Of a stretch of 64,000 bases of DNA, positions 1-10,747 are shown one piece after another. Position numbers and translations under genes: made by a program. This DNA comes from Gongronella butleri (Eukaryota; Mucoromycota; Mucoromycetes; Mucorales; Cunninghamellaceae). Numbering within the stretch: position 1 is the first letter of the stretch; each line of letters begins with the position of its first letter. Location: assembly GCA_025201375.1 (NCBI GenBank), contig JAIWZP010000054.1:1-64000 (forward strand). The letters are read 5' to 3'. A model generated the notes under the pieces. It was given only the letters and a program-made list of their open reading frames with translations. It had not been told where the DNA came from and made no database searches.

Positions 1-1024
1 TCTTCGCGTGCGCAAGCGCTGAATCTTACGCAAACGTTCAACTATTCGTTCCCCACAACGTCGCCGGGCAACGCAGGCAATTATATCCAACAGAACTGGT
101 ATCAAGCGTCCAGCACGAATTATGGCAAGAATGACCTGACGTTCGAGGCCGACCCATTCAACACGAGCGACACGACGCCACTTGTTCTCAAGGTATTGTA
201 CGCGCAAGGCTCGTACACGCCGTCAGGGTCTAAAACCAGCGCAATGGGCGGCGCGGAGTTCTACAGCCAGCCTGCAGGCAACAATTATGACAGCGCTCTC
301 GTGCGCTATGACCTCGCGTTTGATCCCACCTTTCAATGGGTCCAGGGCGGCAAGCTGCCCGGTTTGTATGGTGGTGATCCCTCCAGCGGCTGTTCTGGTG
401 GCAATCAGGCTTCAGGCACCAATTGCTTCTCGATGCGACTTATGTGGCGCGCCGGCGGTAAGAAAAAAAAAAGAAAAAAGAAGAAATTGAAACGGACCTA
501 GAAGCCTGATCCATTCAATTCCGCGCTTTTTTCTTTTTTCTTTGTGTTTTTTTTTAGGCCAGGGCGAAGCTTACGGGTACATTCCTAGCACGAACCAGGG
601 CCTGTGTGGCAGCGGTGGCGTGCAGTGCAATGACCAGTATGGCACGTCGTTTTCGCGTGGCATGATTAATTTTAAGACGGGTCAATGGACGACGATTGAG
701 GTGTACACCAAGATCAACGACGCGTCGAGCAAGAACGGCATTCTGCAGGTGTGGCAGGACGGCAACCTGGTGATCAGTCACAACGACCTGCAATATCGCA
801 CGACCAATGCCATTGCTGCCTCGTCTTTCTTTTTCAGCACGTTCTTTGGTGGTAGCGACGCGTCCTGGGCCAGTCCCGTCAACACCTATACCTATTTTAA
901 GAATATCCAGTTCTCAGTCGGCCACCCGGTTGAGCTCAATGACAGCGCAGGCTCTCTGCTTGCTCCCTCTGGCCATTGGTGGGCTGTTGCCATCATTCTT
1001 GCCTTTGCTCACTTGTTCTTTTAA
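1..1024 (+). CDS. Polysaccharide lyase, PL14/PL20-like (alginate/glucuronan lyase fold), GPI-anchored, 5' end outside window
   Basis: Exons 1-457 and 558-1024; intron GTAAG...TTTAG, phase 1. The reading frame is open from base 1, so the start lies upstream; 307 residues are visible. The segments GGAEFYSQP, GGKLPGLYGG, GCSGG, CFSMRLMWR and FFSTFFGGS are the conserved blocks of the fungal PL14/PL20 lyase jelly-roll, which cleaves uronic-acid polysaccharides by beta-elimination. The last ~20 residues are a hydrophobic tail after a small-residue stretch (DSAGS), typical of a GPI-anchor signal, so the enzyme is probably cell-surface bound. Family assignment comes from recognised motifs; substrate (glucuronan, alginate or the fungus's own mucoran-type polymers) is inference. 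A role in remodelling the uronic-acid-rich Mucorales wall is possible. Confidence 0.75.
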
Positions 1025-2404
1025 TAACTTATTCACGCATCCCCCCTTGCCCTTGTGCCTCTGTTCGCCAAGGCCATCGGCAACCCTTTGTATCATACCT
1101 TTTTATAAGATTAAACGTGGGCATTTCGCGCTCAATTCACACATAAATTTCGTGTTCACGGCCATTCATTCATCGCAAAGCCTCAAAACGCGATTCATTC
1201 GAAAGAGAAGATCGCGTGGAACCAAGTGGACGAGATGACACGACCACAAATATCTGTACGACCTTTAAAAATTATTATGTAAAGCAAATGCTTTCTTTTT
1301 TTTTAAATCTTTTTCTCATGCATCCATGCGACGTACCAGCATGTCTGATGGTTCTTTCAAGAGCTACGAGCGTGACCCCTAGCAGGGATATGATCTGTTT
1401 GTACTGTGAAGAAAAAAATGAGTGATTCAATATAATACTATTTCAAAATTTACAATTTTGTGATTATTTGCGTTACAAGTGATCCGATCTCTGTCAAATT
1501 TGGAACAGTTAATCTTCATGGATAATGAATGGATTATGCAAATCTGACGTTTCAAAGTTTGTCGATTGAGAAAGAGATGGACGAGAAATCAAAAATTCAA
1601 ACGTGCACGCGCGGATTCCCGGGATTTCTTGAACTGATTCAGCTGTGTCGCGCGCATCATAGCCCCAGGTAACACCAAGCCTTCGTTTGGGGCTCAAGTG
1701 GGAGTCAGTAAACGAAGAAGGAATTTGAAGTAAAAGCTCATTTGTAGTCTCAATTTTAATTGCGAAATGGTCATCGACGACGCGCGTTTTGGGACTTGAA
1801 TCAAACCTATCTCGCGCGTATCCTCAATGCGCGTCTGTGGATGCAGGTGAGCGCCAAGGAAACGCGCTTTCCACGCGATTCATGACGCGCCAAAAAGGGT
1901 TCAAATTTTAAGGCGCGTCGATACGCGACATTTAAATGCTGTGACAAGGCAAACACTGCATGTAGTTGACGCGCCGAATGTTTCTTTCCGAGGAAGTGTC
2001 GACTTTTCGGCTCTGGCGTGACTTGTTGCTGAATGATGGAGGTTTGAAAACAAAAATGGGCTTCCAGCGCGTTTTTTCTTGGTATTCATCTAGCCGATCC
2101 CCACGAAGCCTCCACCACTGTAGAGCACCCCTCAGCGCGCTACATTCCTACCATTTGGGGAAATCATGCCGCCCCTCGGGGGGACACACTTGCAACAAGC
2201 ACCTAAAACGCGCTCTTTTTTTTTTTACAATTTTTTTATTGATTGAGAATCTAGGATGGTACATTGCGATCGTACGAATTGATGTTGTTGATCAAGGAAT
2301 AAGACAAAGAGAGTGCGGGGGCAAAGCGTGGTGAGATGAAAAAGTGCGAGTTTAGCGAAAAATTGATGTTTGGCGGTGGAGAATGTGGATTTTTTGGCGA
2401 GAAT
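1025..2404. other. Intergenic region with AT-rich, repeat-like sequence
   Basis: No convincing coding sequence on either strand. The part at about 1470-1900 resembles the dispersed low-copy sequence seen at 24150-24450: both contain the phrase gtgatccgatctctg. ACGCG-containing words recur at about 1840-1990. It separates two convergent genes, so it should hold both 3' untranslated regions. Confidence 0.5.
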
Positions 2405-2877
2405 CTATTGCTGTTCGGGGACAATGACGTACGAGGGAGCCGTGTAGTACTTGGTGTTGTTGTAAACAGACTCGCCAGCCTTCCAGCCCTCGACATTTTG
2501 CATGATCTCAGCCTCGCGCGCCTTGGCGGCCTCCGTGCGACGGTACAAATCACGGTCAGACTCAGCGGTGAGCATGGGCGTCAAGTAGATGCGCGACCAC
2601 AGGTTCTCTCGCTCCAATTCACTATAAGAAAAAAGGGAATTGGATGAGCAGTCGAGGCCTAAAACCAGAAAAAAAACAAAAGGGAATTGAGGCGCGAGTG
2701 TGGCCCTTACCGACGCTCCAATTTGCCTTGACCGACACGATAAAAGCCGTAGGCGCTGATGGCGGTGATGCCAGCAAAGATCACGAGACCAGAAGGACCG
2801 CGCTTAGGAAGATAGCGGCGGTACTTGACTTCGGGGTATCCTTGTGCTGGAGGCAAGTCTTGGGGTCCTCGCGACAT
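2405..2877 (-). CDS. NDUFA13: NADH:ubiquinone oxidoreductase subunit NDUFA13 / GRIM-19 (complex I)
   Basis: Exons 2877-2711 and 2621-2405; intron GTAAGG...TATAG, phase 2; 127 residues. The start ATG opens MSRGPQDLPP, and the GRIM-19 pattern follows: a Gly/Pro-rich N-terminus with RRYLPKRGPSG, one membrane span at residues 30-50, then the charged LERENLWSRIYLTPML block and a C-terminal WKAGESVYNNTKY motif. Length matches fungal homologues (about 120-145 aa). It is an accessory subunit of the membrane arm of mitochondrial complex I. It is head-to-head with the G-beta gene, 292 bp away. Presence of complex I fits an aerobic filamentous fungus and excludes Saccharomyces-type yeasts. Confidence 0.9.
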
Positions 2878-3169
2878 AATAGTGTAAGAGATGTGGAAAA
2901 AAGTAAAAAGGGAAGAAAAAAAAGCAAAACAGAGAAACAGCCCACAACGTTTTGCGATGTGACCGTCGCTCCATCCAGAAAATCAAACCCCGGCCCGAGC
3001 TCCATTTCGTGCTGCCGGACCATAAAAAAAGAAGCCAAGGTGTCACCGTCAATGCAAAAAAGGGCACTACACGCTCGGATTGAAAAAAAAACCGAGGACA
3101 CCGCCGTCCATTGTTCTTTTTTCTTTCTTTTTCGTTTTCTTGCCTTTTTTTTCCACCTTTTTTATACCA
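2878..3169. promoter_or_regulatory. Divergent intergenic region between NDUFA13 and G-beta genes
   Basis: These 292 bp separate two start codons on opposite strands and must carry both promoters and 5' leaders. A pyrimidine-rich T stretch (about 3110-3165) directly precedes the G-beta start. No specific factor site is assigned. Confidence 0.45.
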
Positions 3170-4810
3170 ATGCAGCCTTCCACAAGCTCGTCGGCTACGG
3201 ATGATAATATTGCCGCTCGCATTGCCAGCTCAAGGCAAGAGGCGGAAAAATTGAAAGAGAAAATCAAGCAAAAAAAGGAAGCTTTAGCCGATACCACTTG
3301 TAAGTTAGGAAAAAAAAAAAGAAAGAGTAAAAAAAAAAAGCAAGAAAACAAGCAATCAAAGCAGGTTGTAATGACTTGTCCCATGCCAATACAAGACAAT
3401 TGAGTGGTTTGTCATGATCGTTTTGGAGCCGTCGTCACTCAGTTCCATGTTTTTTTTATATTTGTATGGGGCGTGCATTTTTTATCAGTACCCCAGCAAG
3501 CTCAGTCGCTTGACGCGCTGCCCAAGCTGACGCTCAAGGTGCGACGCACGCTCAAAGGCCACCTTGCCAAGATTTACGCCATGTCATGGGCCAACGATCA
3601 ACGGCACCTTGTGTCTGCATCGCAGGACGGTAAATTGCTTGTATGGGACGCATATACGACCAATAAGATTTTCTCGATTCCCCTGCGGTCGTCGTGGGTG
3701 ATGACATGCGCCTACTCGCCGACGGGCCGTCTCGTCGCATCCGGCGGGCTCGACAATGTGTGTTCCATCTATCGATTGAATGTCAGCGCGTCTACACAGT
3801 CTACATCCGCACAAGGCACCTCGTCGTCGTCCTCAGGACCAGGCCGCTCAGCAGGCTACCAATACATTGTCAATGCCGCGCCTGGAAGTGGGCAATCCGA
3901 CATCACCAAGCCTACACGCGAGCTTGTTGCACATGCAGGCTATATCAGCAGCTGCAAGTTCCTCAGCGATAGCCAAATCCTTACTTCAAGTGGCGATACC
4001 ACGTGCATCCTCTGGGACATTGATGCAAACGTTAAACTCAAGGAATTCATTGATCATACAGGCGATGTCATGAGGTAAAAAAAAAAATGCGAAAAAAAAG
4101 ACAAAATCATGAAGATTCGTCATTTTTTTCGACCATGATGGATTTGCCAATTGGGTCTGGGGCCGTTGATTCGGATACTCCACGAGCATGAGGATCCTGC
4201 AGGATGGCGCACAAAAAAAATAACAAAGATCGGTGCATTGACGCGTATTTTAATGATTTTTCTTTCTTTTAGCCTGTCTGTGTCGCCCAATCCCAGCATT
4301 TTTGTATCCGGTGCATGCGACGCTACAGCCAAGATTTGGGACATTCGTAGTGGCAAGTGTGTGCAGTCATTTAGCGGGCACGAGTCGGATGTTAATGCGG
4401 TGCAATTCTTCCCGAATGGCAATGCGATCGGCACGGGCTCGGATGACGCCAGCTGCCGATTGTACGACCTGCGCGCCGACCGCGAACTCAACATGTACGC
4501 CAGTGAGCAGATCTTTTGCGGCATCACATCCGTCGCCTTTTCGATTTCTGGAAGGCTGTTGTTTGGCGGCTATGACGATTTCCATTGTCACGTCTGGGAC
4601 ACGCTAAAAGGCAATCACGTTGGCGCCCTCCGCGCACACGAGAACCGCGTCTCGTGTCTCGGCGTATCGAGCGACGGCGTCGCGCTCTGCACAGGATCTT
4701 GGGATAGCTTACTCAAGGTAAAAAAAAAAAAAAAATAGGAAAAAAATAAGCGGAAATCGCGCTGTTTTCACACTGTTCACATATTTTTTGTATAATAGGT
4801 TTGGTCATAG
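3170..4810 (+). CDS. Heterotrimeric G protein beta subunit (WD40)
   Basis: Exons 3170-3299, 3489-4074, 4273-4717 and 4799-4810; 390 residues. The last exon codes only Val-Trp-Ser-stop, completing the conserved end ...[10 protein letters not shown]. Residues 1-45 form the Lys/Glu-rich coiled coil that pairs with G-gamma ([15 protein letters not shown]). [16 protein letters not shown] marks the first WD blade; [22 protein letters not shown] and [11 protein letters not shown] mark later blades. An insertion rich in Ser, Thr, Gly and Gln (about residues 142-186) lengthens the link between the second and third blades. The protein should act at the plasma membrane in pheromone, nutrient or development signalling. 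AATAAA lies 29 bp after the stop. SGF29 converges on it from the right. Confidence 0.93.
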
Positions 4811-4838
4811 TCCATTGTCTAGACGCGATGAATGCATC

Positions 4839-4844
4839 AATAAA
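4839..4844 (+). terminator. Polyadenylation signal AATAAA for G-beta
   Basis: AATAAA begins 29 bp after the G-beta stop codon, and a 30-base T run follows at 4871-4900. Position is typical of a cleavage/polyadenylation signal. Confidence 0.5.
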
Positions 4845-4868
4845 CGCCACATTCACCCAAAGGCCATG

Positions 4869-4870
<2 letters not shown>

Positions 4871-4900
<30 letters not shown>
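4871..4900. repeat. Poly(T) tract, 30 bases
   Basis: An uninterrupted run of T between the convergent 3' ends of G-beta and SGF29, and one of the longest homopolymers here. It may be a 3'-flank signal or neutral expansion; run length is prone to sequencing error. Confidence 0.8.
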
Positions 4901-4908
<8 letters not shown>

Positions 4909-5407
4909 TCTCTTTTTTTCTATTTTAGAGAGAGGCACGAGCAACCCCATGTTTCTTTATTGAAAATGAGATGATAAAAATGTATCCTGTATGCAAGAGA
5001 GGGAGGGAGAGGCAGGGGGCGAGCAAAAAGTGGATTGTGTGGCGGATCACGGCCGATGAGCCCTGTTTGAGTGGTTGTTGCATGTTGAGCTCTTACCAGA
5101 GCAGTCCGTTGGCAGCCTGGCAAGGCTCTATTGGGCAGCAAAACATGAAAAAGAGGGGGGGGGAGGGAAGAGCATGGAGAAAGAAAAAAATTGGTGCAAG
5201 CATGGAGATGGGATATACGGGCGGGGAGGAAAAGGGAGCATCGACCAGCGAAACCAAATAAAATATTATAAAGAGCGTGACGAAGAGGGAGAGGAGAAGG
5301 TAGACGAGGAAAGCTAGCAAGTAGTAGATGTGTAGTGTGGAGTGTGGAAGGGGGAAAGAGAATGGAAGGGGGATGCAATTGAGAAAACGTGTCGTTTGGC
5401 GCCAATT
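4901..5407. other. Intergenic region, 3' flank of SGF29
   Basis: No credible gene. TTTATT at 4956-4961, a minus-strand AATAAA, lies about 450 bp beyond the SGF29 stop. The rest is purine-rich low-complexity sequence on the plus strand (about 4990-5380). Confidence 0.5.
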
Positions 5408-7184
5408 TCACTTTTGTTTAGGCATTTCCAACACATTGGTAGGCACTGCATACTTGAATTCATCATTGTCATCTTCAAATTGCACCTTGTACACGCCACC
5501 TTCGTTGATGTCCTTGTTCTAAAACCGTAAAAAAAAACGAAAAGAAGGAAAAAAAAAAAAAAAGCGCAAAATCAGACACGTTCGCACCTCGTCGTGTTGC
5601 GCGACGATTTCCTTTTGCCCGCTCCGCTTTTACCTTGCTTGGTGGTGATACGATGACGGCTTTGTAAAAGCAAGTGGTGCCCGGATAGAGCGCGAGAACG
5701 TGTTTTCCAGCGGGCATCTCGTGGCGTACGTCGGCCTTGCTTGGTATAGGGATCAGCTGGCGAGCTGAGAGGCGGTAGCGTCTAAAATTGCACAAAAGAG
5801 AGCAATTGAACAAAAAGTCAGGACAGAGCACAGAGCACAGAGTAAATTGAGCACATTTTGAAGAAAAAGGTGCAAAAAGGACCCAGTGTTAGGGTGAAGC
5901 GCTGACGGGGCAGCTCTCTTTTGACTTACGGCTTTTTGCCAAGTTCATCTTGCTCGACATCTTCTACTTCATAGCTATAAGGGAGAAAAAGCCAATTCGT
6001 CAGATCATCATCCATGATTGCTCCTTTTTTTCGTTCTTTTTCGTGCCCTTACCGGTTAACATCCGCATGAAAAGCGACTGTCGTGGCAAGGATCCATTCC
6101 TCATTGCGTGCATCCTTTGTGTCTGTTGGCAATTTGGCCGCCACCTTTAAAAAAAAAAAAAGGAGTCAATCGCGTCATGCATGTCGATCCCTTGCTCCCT
6201 GAACGCATTGCAGCATGGTTATATTGGCAGCATCACACTTACCGACACTCCAATCCCGACTTGTTGGCCACCACTAGAAAATAAAAAGAATAAGCTCAAT
6301 AAAAAAAAAAACTCGATTTCCGCTAAAAGCGCGCTTGCCGCGCGGCGCGACGCGTCGAAAAGCGTGCCGTTGTACGTGTGTCATTGCTATGACCACTTTT
6401 GAAGTCCATGTGCTCATGAACCACGCGCATCTGACGCGGTATTGAGCGCGTCGCGTCACAATTTGCGTGACAACTTCACTTTTTGCGCGACGACTTGCAT
6501 ATTTTGCTCGCATTTCTCATCACTCACGTTTTGGATTTTTTGGCCGACGAGCCATTGGCCGCTTTCTCTTCCGTTTCGTGCCTCCTTTTCTTGCGTTTGT
6601 TATCATTGGCTACGAAAATGGGACGAAAAAAAAAAGAAAATTGTGAGCCACGCGTACTTTTTATGTGCTCAATGGCGATCGTTGTGCCTTTTGTATCCTT
6701 CTTACAATATTCCGAGGCATTGCGTAGCGCAATTAATACAGACACTTTCTCGATGATGTCTTTGATTGTCCTAAAAACACGAAAAAGGCACGAAAAGGCG
6801 AAATGAGCCTCAAAAGCACGGCTTTCGCGGCCCACTGATTGTGTACTTTAGCTCGCTTGTCGACAGGGAGATGCCACTGCGATAGTAATCCTTGAGCCGC
6901 TGATGGAGTGCGCTGCTGATGCCTAAAATAACAAAAACGAACAAAAAAACAGCCAAGGTCGGGGTAAAAAATTAGTCATTGTAGCCGTTTCCAAGCGACA
7001 AACTGGCCCCATTACCATTGTCAAAAGGGGACGAGCCGTGCACTTTGTTAATATTGGTTATAACATCCACGGCGTCGCGCTGGATGTTTTCGAGTTTGAC
7101 AAGAGACGTGCATATTTCCTTCCAGAGACTAAGTTCCTCATCTTCCAAAGATGCTGACCGAGAAGTGCGTGACTTTCTATCCAT
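5408..7184 (-). CDS. SGF29: SAGA-associated factor 29 (tandem Tudor reader of H3K4me)
   Basis: Nine exons: 7184-7016, 6922-6847, 6770-6706, 6609-6528, 6273-6243, 6144-6053, 5974-5930, 5781-5634, 5518-5408; 272 residues. All joins keep frame with GT-AG introns. The N-terminal helix (LWKEICTSLVKLENIQR) matches the Ada3-binding coiled coil. VAAKLP with EEWILATTVAFH, then RYEVEDVE, RYRLSARQLIPIP and HVLALYPGTTCFYKA are the hallmark blocks of the SGF29 C-terminal double Tudor domain, which binds trimethylated H3K4 and brings SAGA acetyltransferase to promoters. YKVQFEDD near the end completes the second Tudor barrel. The fourth exon is basic and Ser/Lys-rich, a likely linker. The first and fifth introns were chosen for phase and are the least certain. 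Confidence 0.88.
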
Positions 7185-8608
7185 GAGGTGCGAGACAGAG
7201 GGAGAGGTTTGGAGAGAAAGAGAGCGAAATAAATAAGCAATAAGCAACAAAAAGGAAAAAACAGCACGAGGCGGGGAGGGCAAGGAGAAGCGCAACCAGA
7301 TGACAACAGAAGAGGCAATAAAGAATAAATAAAGTGCAATAAAACCAAAGAAAAAAAAGGAGCGAGGCGAGTCGAAAGACGTGTTGTTGGTCGAAAACAC
7401 AGCAAAAACAGCAAAGAACAAGAAGCAAGAAAGAAAAAAAAAAGCGGGGATCCAAGAACAAAAGACCACACGCGGGGACAAAAAAAAGTGGTCCGGGCCA
7501 TCCGCTGCATGAATGGAGTGCCGGACAAAGTGCGACCAAAGCTCAGGCACCATCTTGTTTGGCTGCTTGTCTTTTTGCATGATTAGCCAATTGCCTTTTT
7601 TAGGTCCAAGTTTGCTTTTTCCCAGGAGCCAATCAATGCGCCCAGGTTCAGTGTGATTTGGCTTCAGGCACAAACTTTTTTTTTTTGCAAAAGCACGAAT
7701 TTGAGTCCGGCCTTAATTTGCGATCGACAAAAGGCCATCCGCCCCCCTGTCGCTCCCTTTTGACACAAATTGTCGTGGCTCCTCCTTCCCCCTGTCATTC
7801 AATTAGAGCAACAGATGGTCATCATGATGAGTTTGCGACGTGGTGTATTTTTATTTAAAAAAAAAAAAAAGCTCGTGGCAAAGCTGCATTTAGGTTGCCA
7901 TCTCGGTTTAAAGTTGGCATGAATAAGCACGTTCGATGAGGTGTACCCTTCTTTATATTCTCTGAGATCTGGCGCATTATTTTTAGCCTGTCTTTGAATA
8001 AAAAAAGGGTCGGTGGGAAGACCAGATCAGAAATAATGGCATGATAGTACAATTGCGCACCCAGGCAGTGCTCCCTGTCCCTTCCAATGGTGCAGTCCGC
8101 CTCATTGCCGTTTCAACCAGGAGCCAAAGAGAGCCGTCGGAGCCTGACCGATGCGAAACAATGGGAAGGGGGGATGCAAAAAATAGGATCAAGAGTGGAA
8201 ATGGAAAAAGTGCGCGCACTTTTTTGCTATTTCCCTGGGTTGTGTCGATTTTTTTTGGAGCCATGTTTGGGCCAAAGTAGTAAGCAGCACACGTGGGGCC
8301 AAGTGGTCTCAATCCTTGTCATGCCCAAAATTGAGTTACAAATGAAGGAAAGCGAGGAAAGAGCGGATGACTTGCAGATTTTTTAATCGGTTTAAAAATA
8401 GGAGATGAGCTCAAGGCCAAACATGGAAAGTCGTACCATTCACTCCAATCCCTGGTCTTTGCAAAAAAAAAAAAGACGGAGAAAAGGCTCGGACCAGCGC
8501 ATTTGAGCCAAAAATATAAGTTTCACCTATTTTTTTGCATTGGCTCCCCTTTTCTTTTCTTTCTCTTTCACCTTTTTTTTTTTTTACATCTCTTTGTGCA
8601 AAAAGACA
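7185..8608. promoter_or_regulatory. Divergent intergenic region between SGF29 and the CotH-like gene
   Basis: A 1.4-kb gap with no recognisable gene. The first part (7190-7450) is purine-rich low-complexity sequence upstream of SGF29. A run of T and pyrimidines (8545-8590) immediately precedes the CotH start. Open frames here are low-complexity or lack any family resemblance. Confidence 0.45.
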
Positions 8609-10747
8609 ATGAAGACATCCTTGGCAGTGTTTGCATTCTCATCGCTGCTTTCCATCAGCCAAGCGGCCGCTGTCACCTTCAATGTCATTGCTCCCGGCGC
8701 TCAAAGCGTCCAGGTCGCGGTCAATGGTGGCAATCCCGTCACCTTGAACGCACAGGATGCCAGTGTCCCAGTGTTCTCGGGTCAGACAGATGCGCCCGAT
8801 GGCGCTAAATATAAGGTAAAAAAAAGTCAAAAAAAAAAAAAAAACCACACACACGCAGTACGACGCTCACATGTCCCTCCTTCCTCTCCGACTCCCCCCC
8901 CCCTTTTTTTTAATCCTTGTCTCCTTTAGTACATTGTCGGTGGCACGGCCGAGGCATTCGACCGCACGCTCGACCAGGGCCGCACGTCGACACGCAATGA
9001 TTTCTACAATCGCCCAATCACTTATGCCAATATTCCTGAATTGCCTTGGCCCATCAAGAACAATGTAATTTGATGCCCTAATTGCAAATTGGCCGCCGCT
9101 GATTGGCATGGTGATGATTCTCACTCCTTTTTTTTCATTTTTTTGTGATCGCAGTCGCAATGGACTCGCGGTGGCGCTCCCACTGCCGGGTTTGATTCCA
9201 ATTATATCCCCACCATCTTTGTGCAAGGCGACGACGCTCAATTGCAAAGTTTGGTCAAGAATGTGCCCAAGGATTTGCTCAGTGTCAAGTTGACCTTTGT
9301 CGATGCTGACGGTGTCCACACTTTCAATGTAAAGCTGCATGAAAAACAACAAAAAAAAAAAGGAGCACCTGCGTGGTGTTCCTTGTCGATGATCCTCATC
9401 AAAAATTGTGCTGCCAGGGGGGCTGCAATTGAGGGGTACAGCAAATGGAGGGCTCATCGCATACATTTTTTTTTTTTTTACATTTAGAACGTTTCCTTTG
9501 GTATCCACGGTGCTGGCAAGAAAAAGAACAATGCCAAGCAATCCTGGAAGTGGACGTTGAGCGGCAATGACGAGATTTACAACCGCAATTACTTCAAATT
9601 GCGCCACATGGAGGAAGATCCCACTCAAATCCGCGAAAAGCTGTATGCCGACATTCTCAAGGCCATGGGCTCGTATGCCAACGAGGCCAACATGGTGCGT
9701 CTCTTCATCAATGGCCAAGGCTATGGCACGTTCAACATGCTCGATGATGTGACCGAATATTCGTATATCACGGCGCGTTTCTTTGGCGGCAAGGCGCCAA
9801 CCGCGTTTGGCCCACTGTTTGATGGCGCATCCGGCGCGTCTTTTGCTTATTCCGCCACTGGCGATTACTTTTCGTTCATTCCTAACCCTGCGAGCCCCCA
9901 GGGCGTGACGGCGCTCGATCCTATTTGCAAGGCCATCAACACGACGAACTACAAGGACGATGCCAGCATTGACGCGCTTTCCAAGCAATTCGATCTCGAC
10001 CAATTCATGCGCTTTATGGTTGTCGAGTACCTTGCTGCTGACTGGGACGGCTATTGGCAAGAACAGACCAACATCGGCGCGTACCAAGACGCGACCGACA
10101 AGAAATGGTATTACCTCGGCCAAGATTACGACGCGACCTTTGGCGTGAACCTCGCCCAGACGCGCGACTTTGTTTCTGCCTCGTACAAGACATTCCCCAC
10201 GAAATTCCCCAACGGCATCTTGATCAACAATCTGTTGCAAAACGACAAGATGCGCAACACTTTTGAAACGTATCTCAAGGACACCGTCACGCAATTGTTC
10301 AACAACGTCACCTTGACCAACCGCATCCTAAAGTATCACGAATTCATCTTGCCCGATCTCCAATGGGACCGCAGCATCACGCAACAATCGCCCGGCATCA
10401 ATTTCGGCTGGACCTTCGATCAATGCACGCAAAACTTGTGGCAAGCCGTTGCCGCGCCCAATGCCAATGGTGGCGGTGCCGGCTGGGGCCTCATCGAGTG
10501 GATTGCCGCAAAGGCCGATGCTGTTGCCAAAGAATTCAACCTGACCATCACAACAACACCCCTCGGCCCTCCCACCAATGGCACAACCACGCCTTCGTCC
10601 ACTCCTTCGTCTACCGCCTCCAATTCCGGCGTCAAGCCCGCCGGTAGCGGCAGCAACGCGTCGTCCGCCGCGTCCTCGACGTCCGTCGCGTCCATGTCCG
10701 TGGCTCTCTTTGCCGCTGTCGCTGTCGCCGCCGTCTCGGCCTTGTAA
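8609..10747 (+). CDS. CotH-like kinase-fold surface protein, GPI-anchored
   Basis: Exons 8609-8815, 8930-9064, 9155-9328 and 9488-10747; all introns phase 0; 591 residues. Residues 1-20 are a secretion signal (MKTSLAVFAFSSLLSISQAA). The body shows the CotH fold: TRNDFYNRPITYANIPE, FKLRHMEEDPTQIREKLY, VRLFINGQGYGTFNMLDDV and the acidic YYLGQDYDATFG motif. The C-terminus is a Ser/Thr/Gly-rich stalk followed by a hydrophobic tail, a GPI-anchor signal. The family was named for a Bacillus spore-coat kinase; in Mucorales some members are surface proteins that bind host receptors, others act in spore or wall biology. The segment corresponding to the Mucorales CotH host-binding motif reads EQTNIGAYQDATDKKW here, which differs at several positions, so a virulence role should not be assumed. 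Confidence 0.88.

Noticed and set aside
8867..10294. A 475-codon open frame antisense to the CotH-like gene
   Set aside because: It runs across CotH exons and introns, has no family resemblance, and reflects codon bias of the sense gene.
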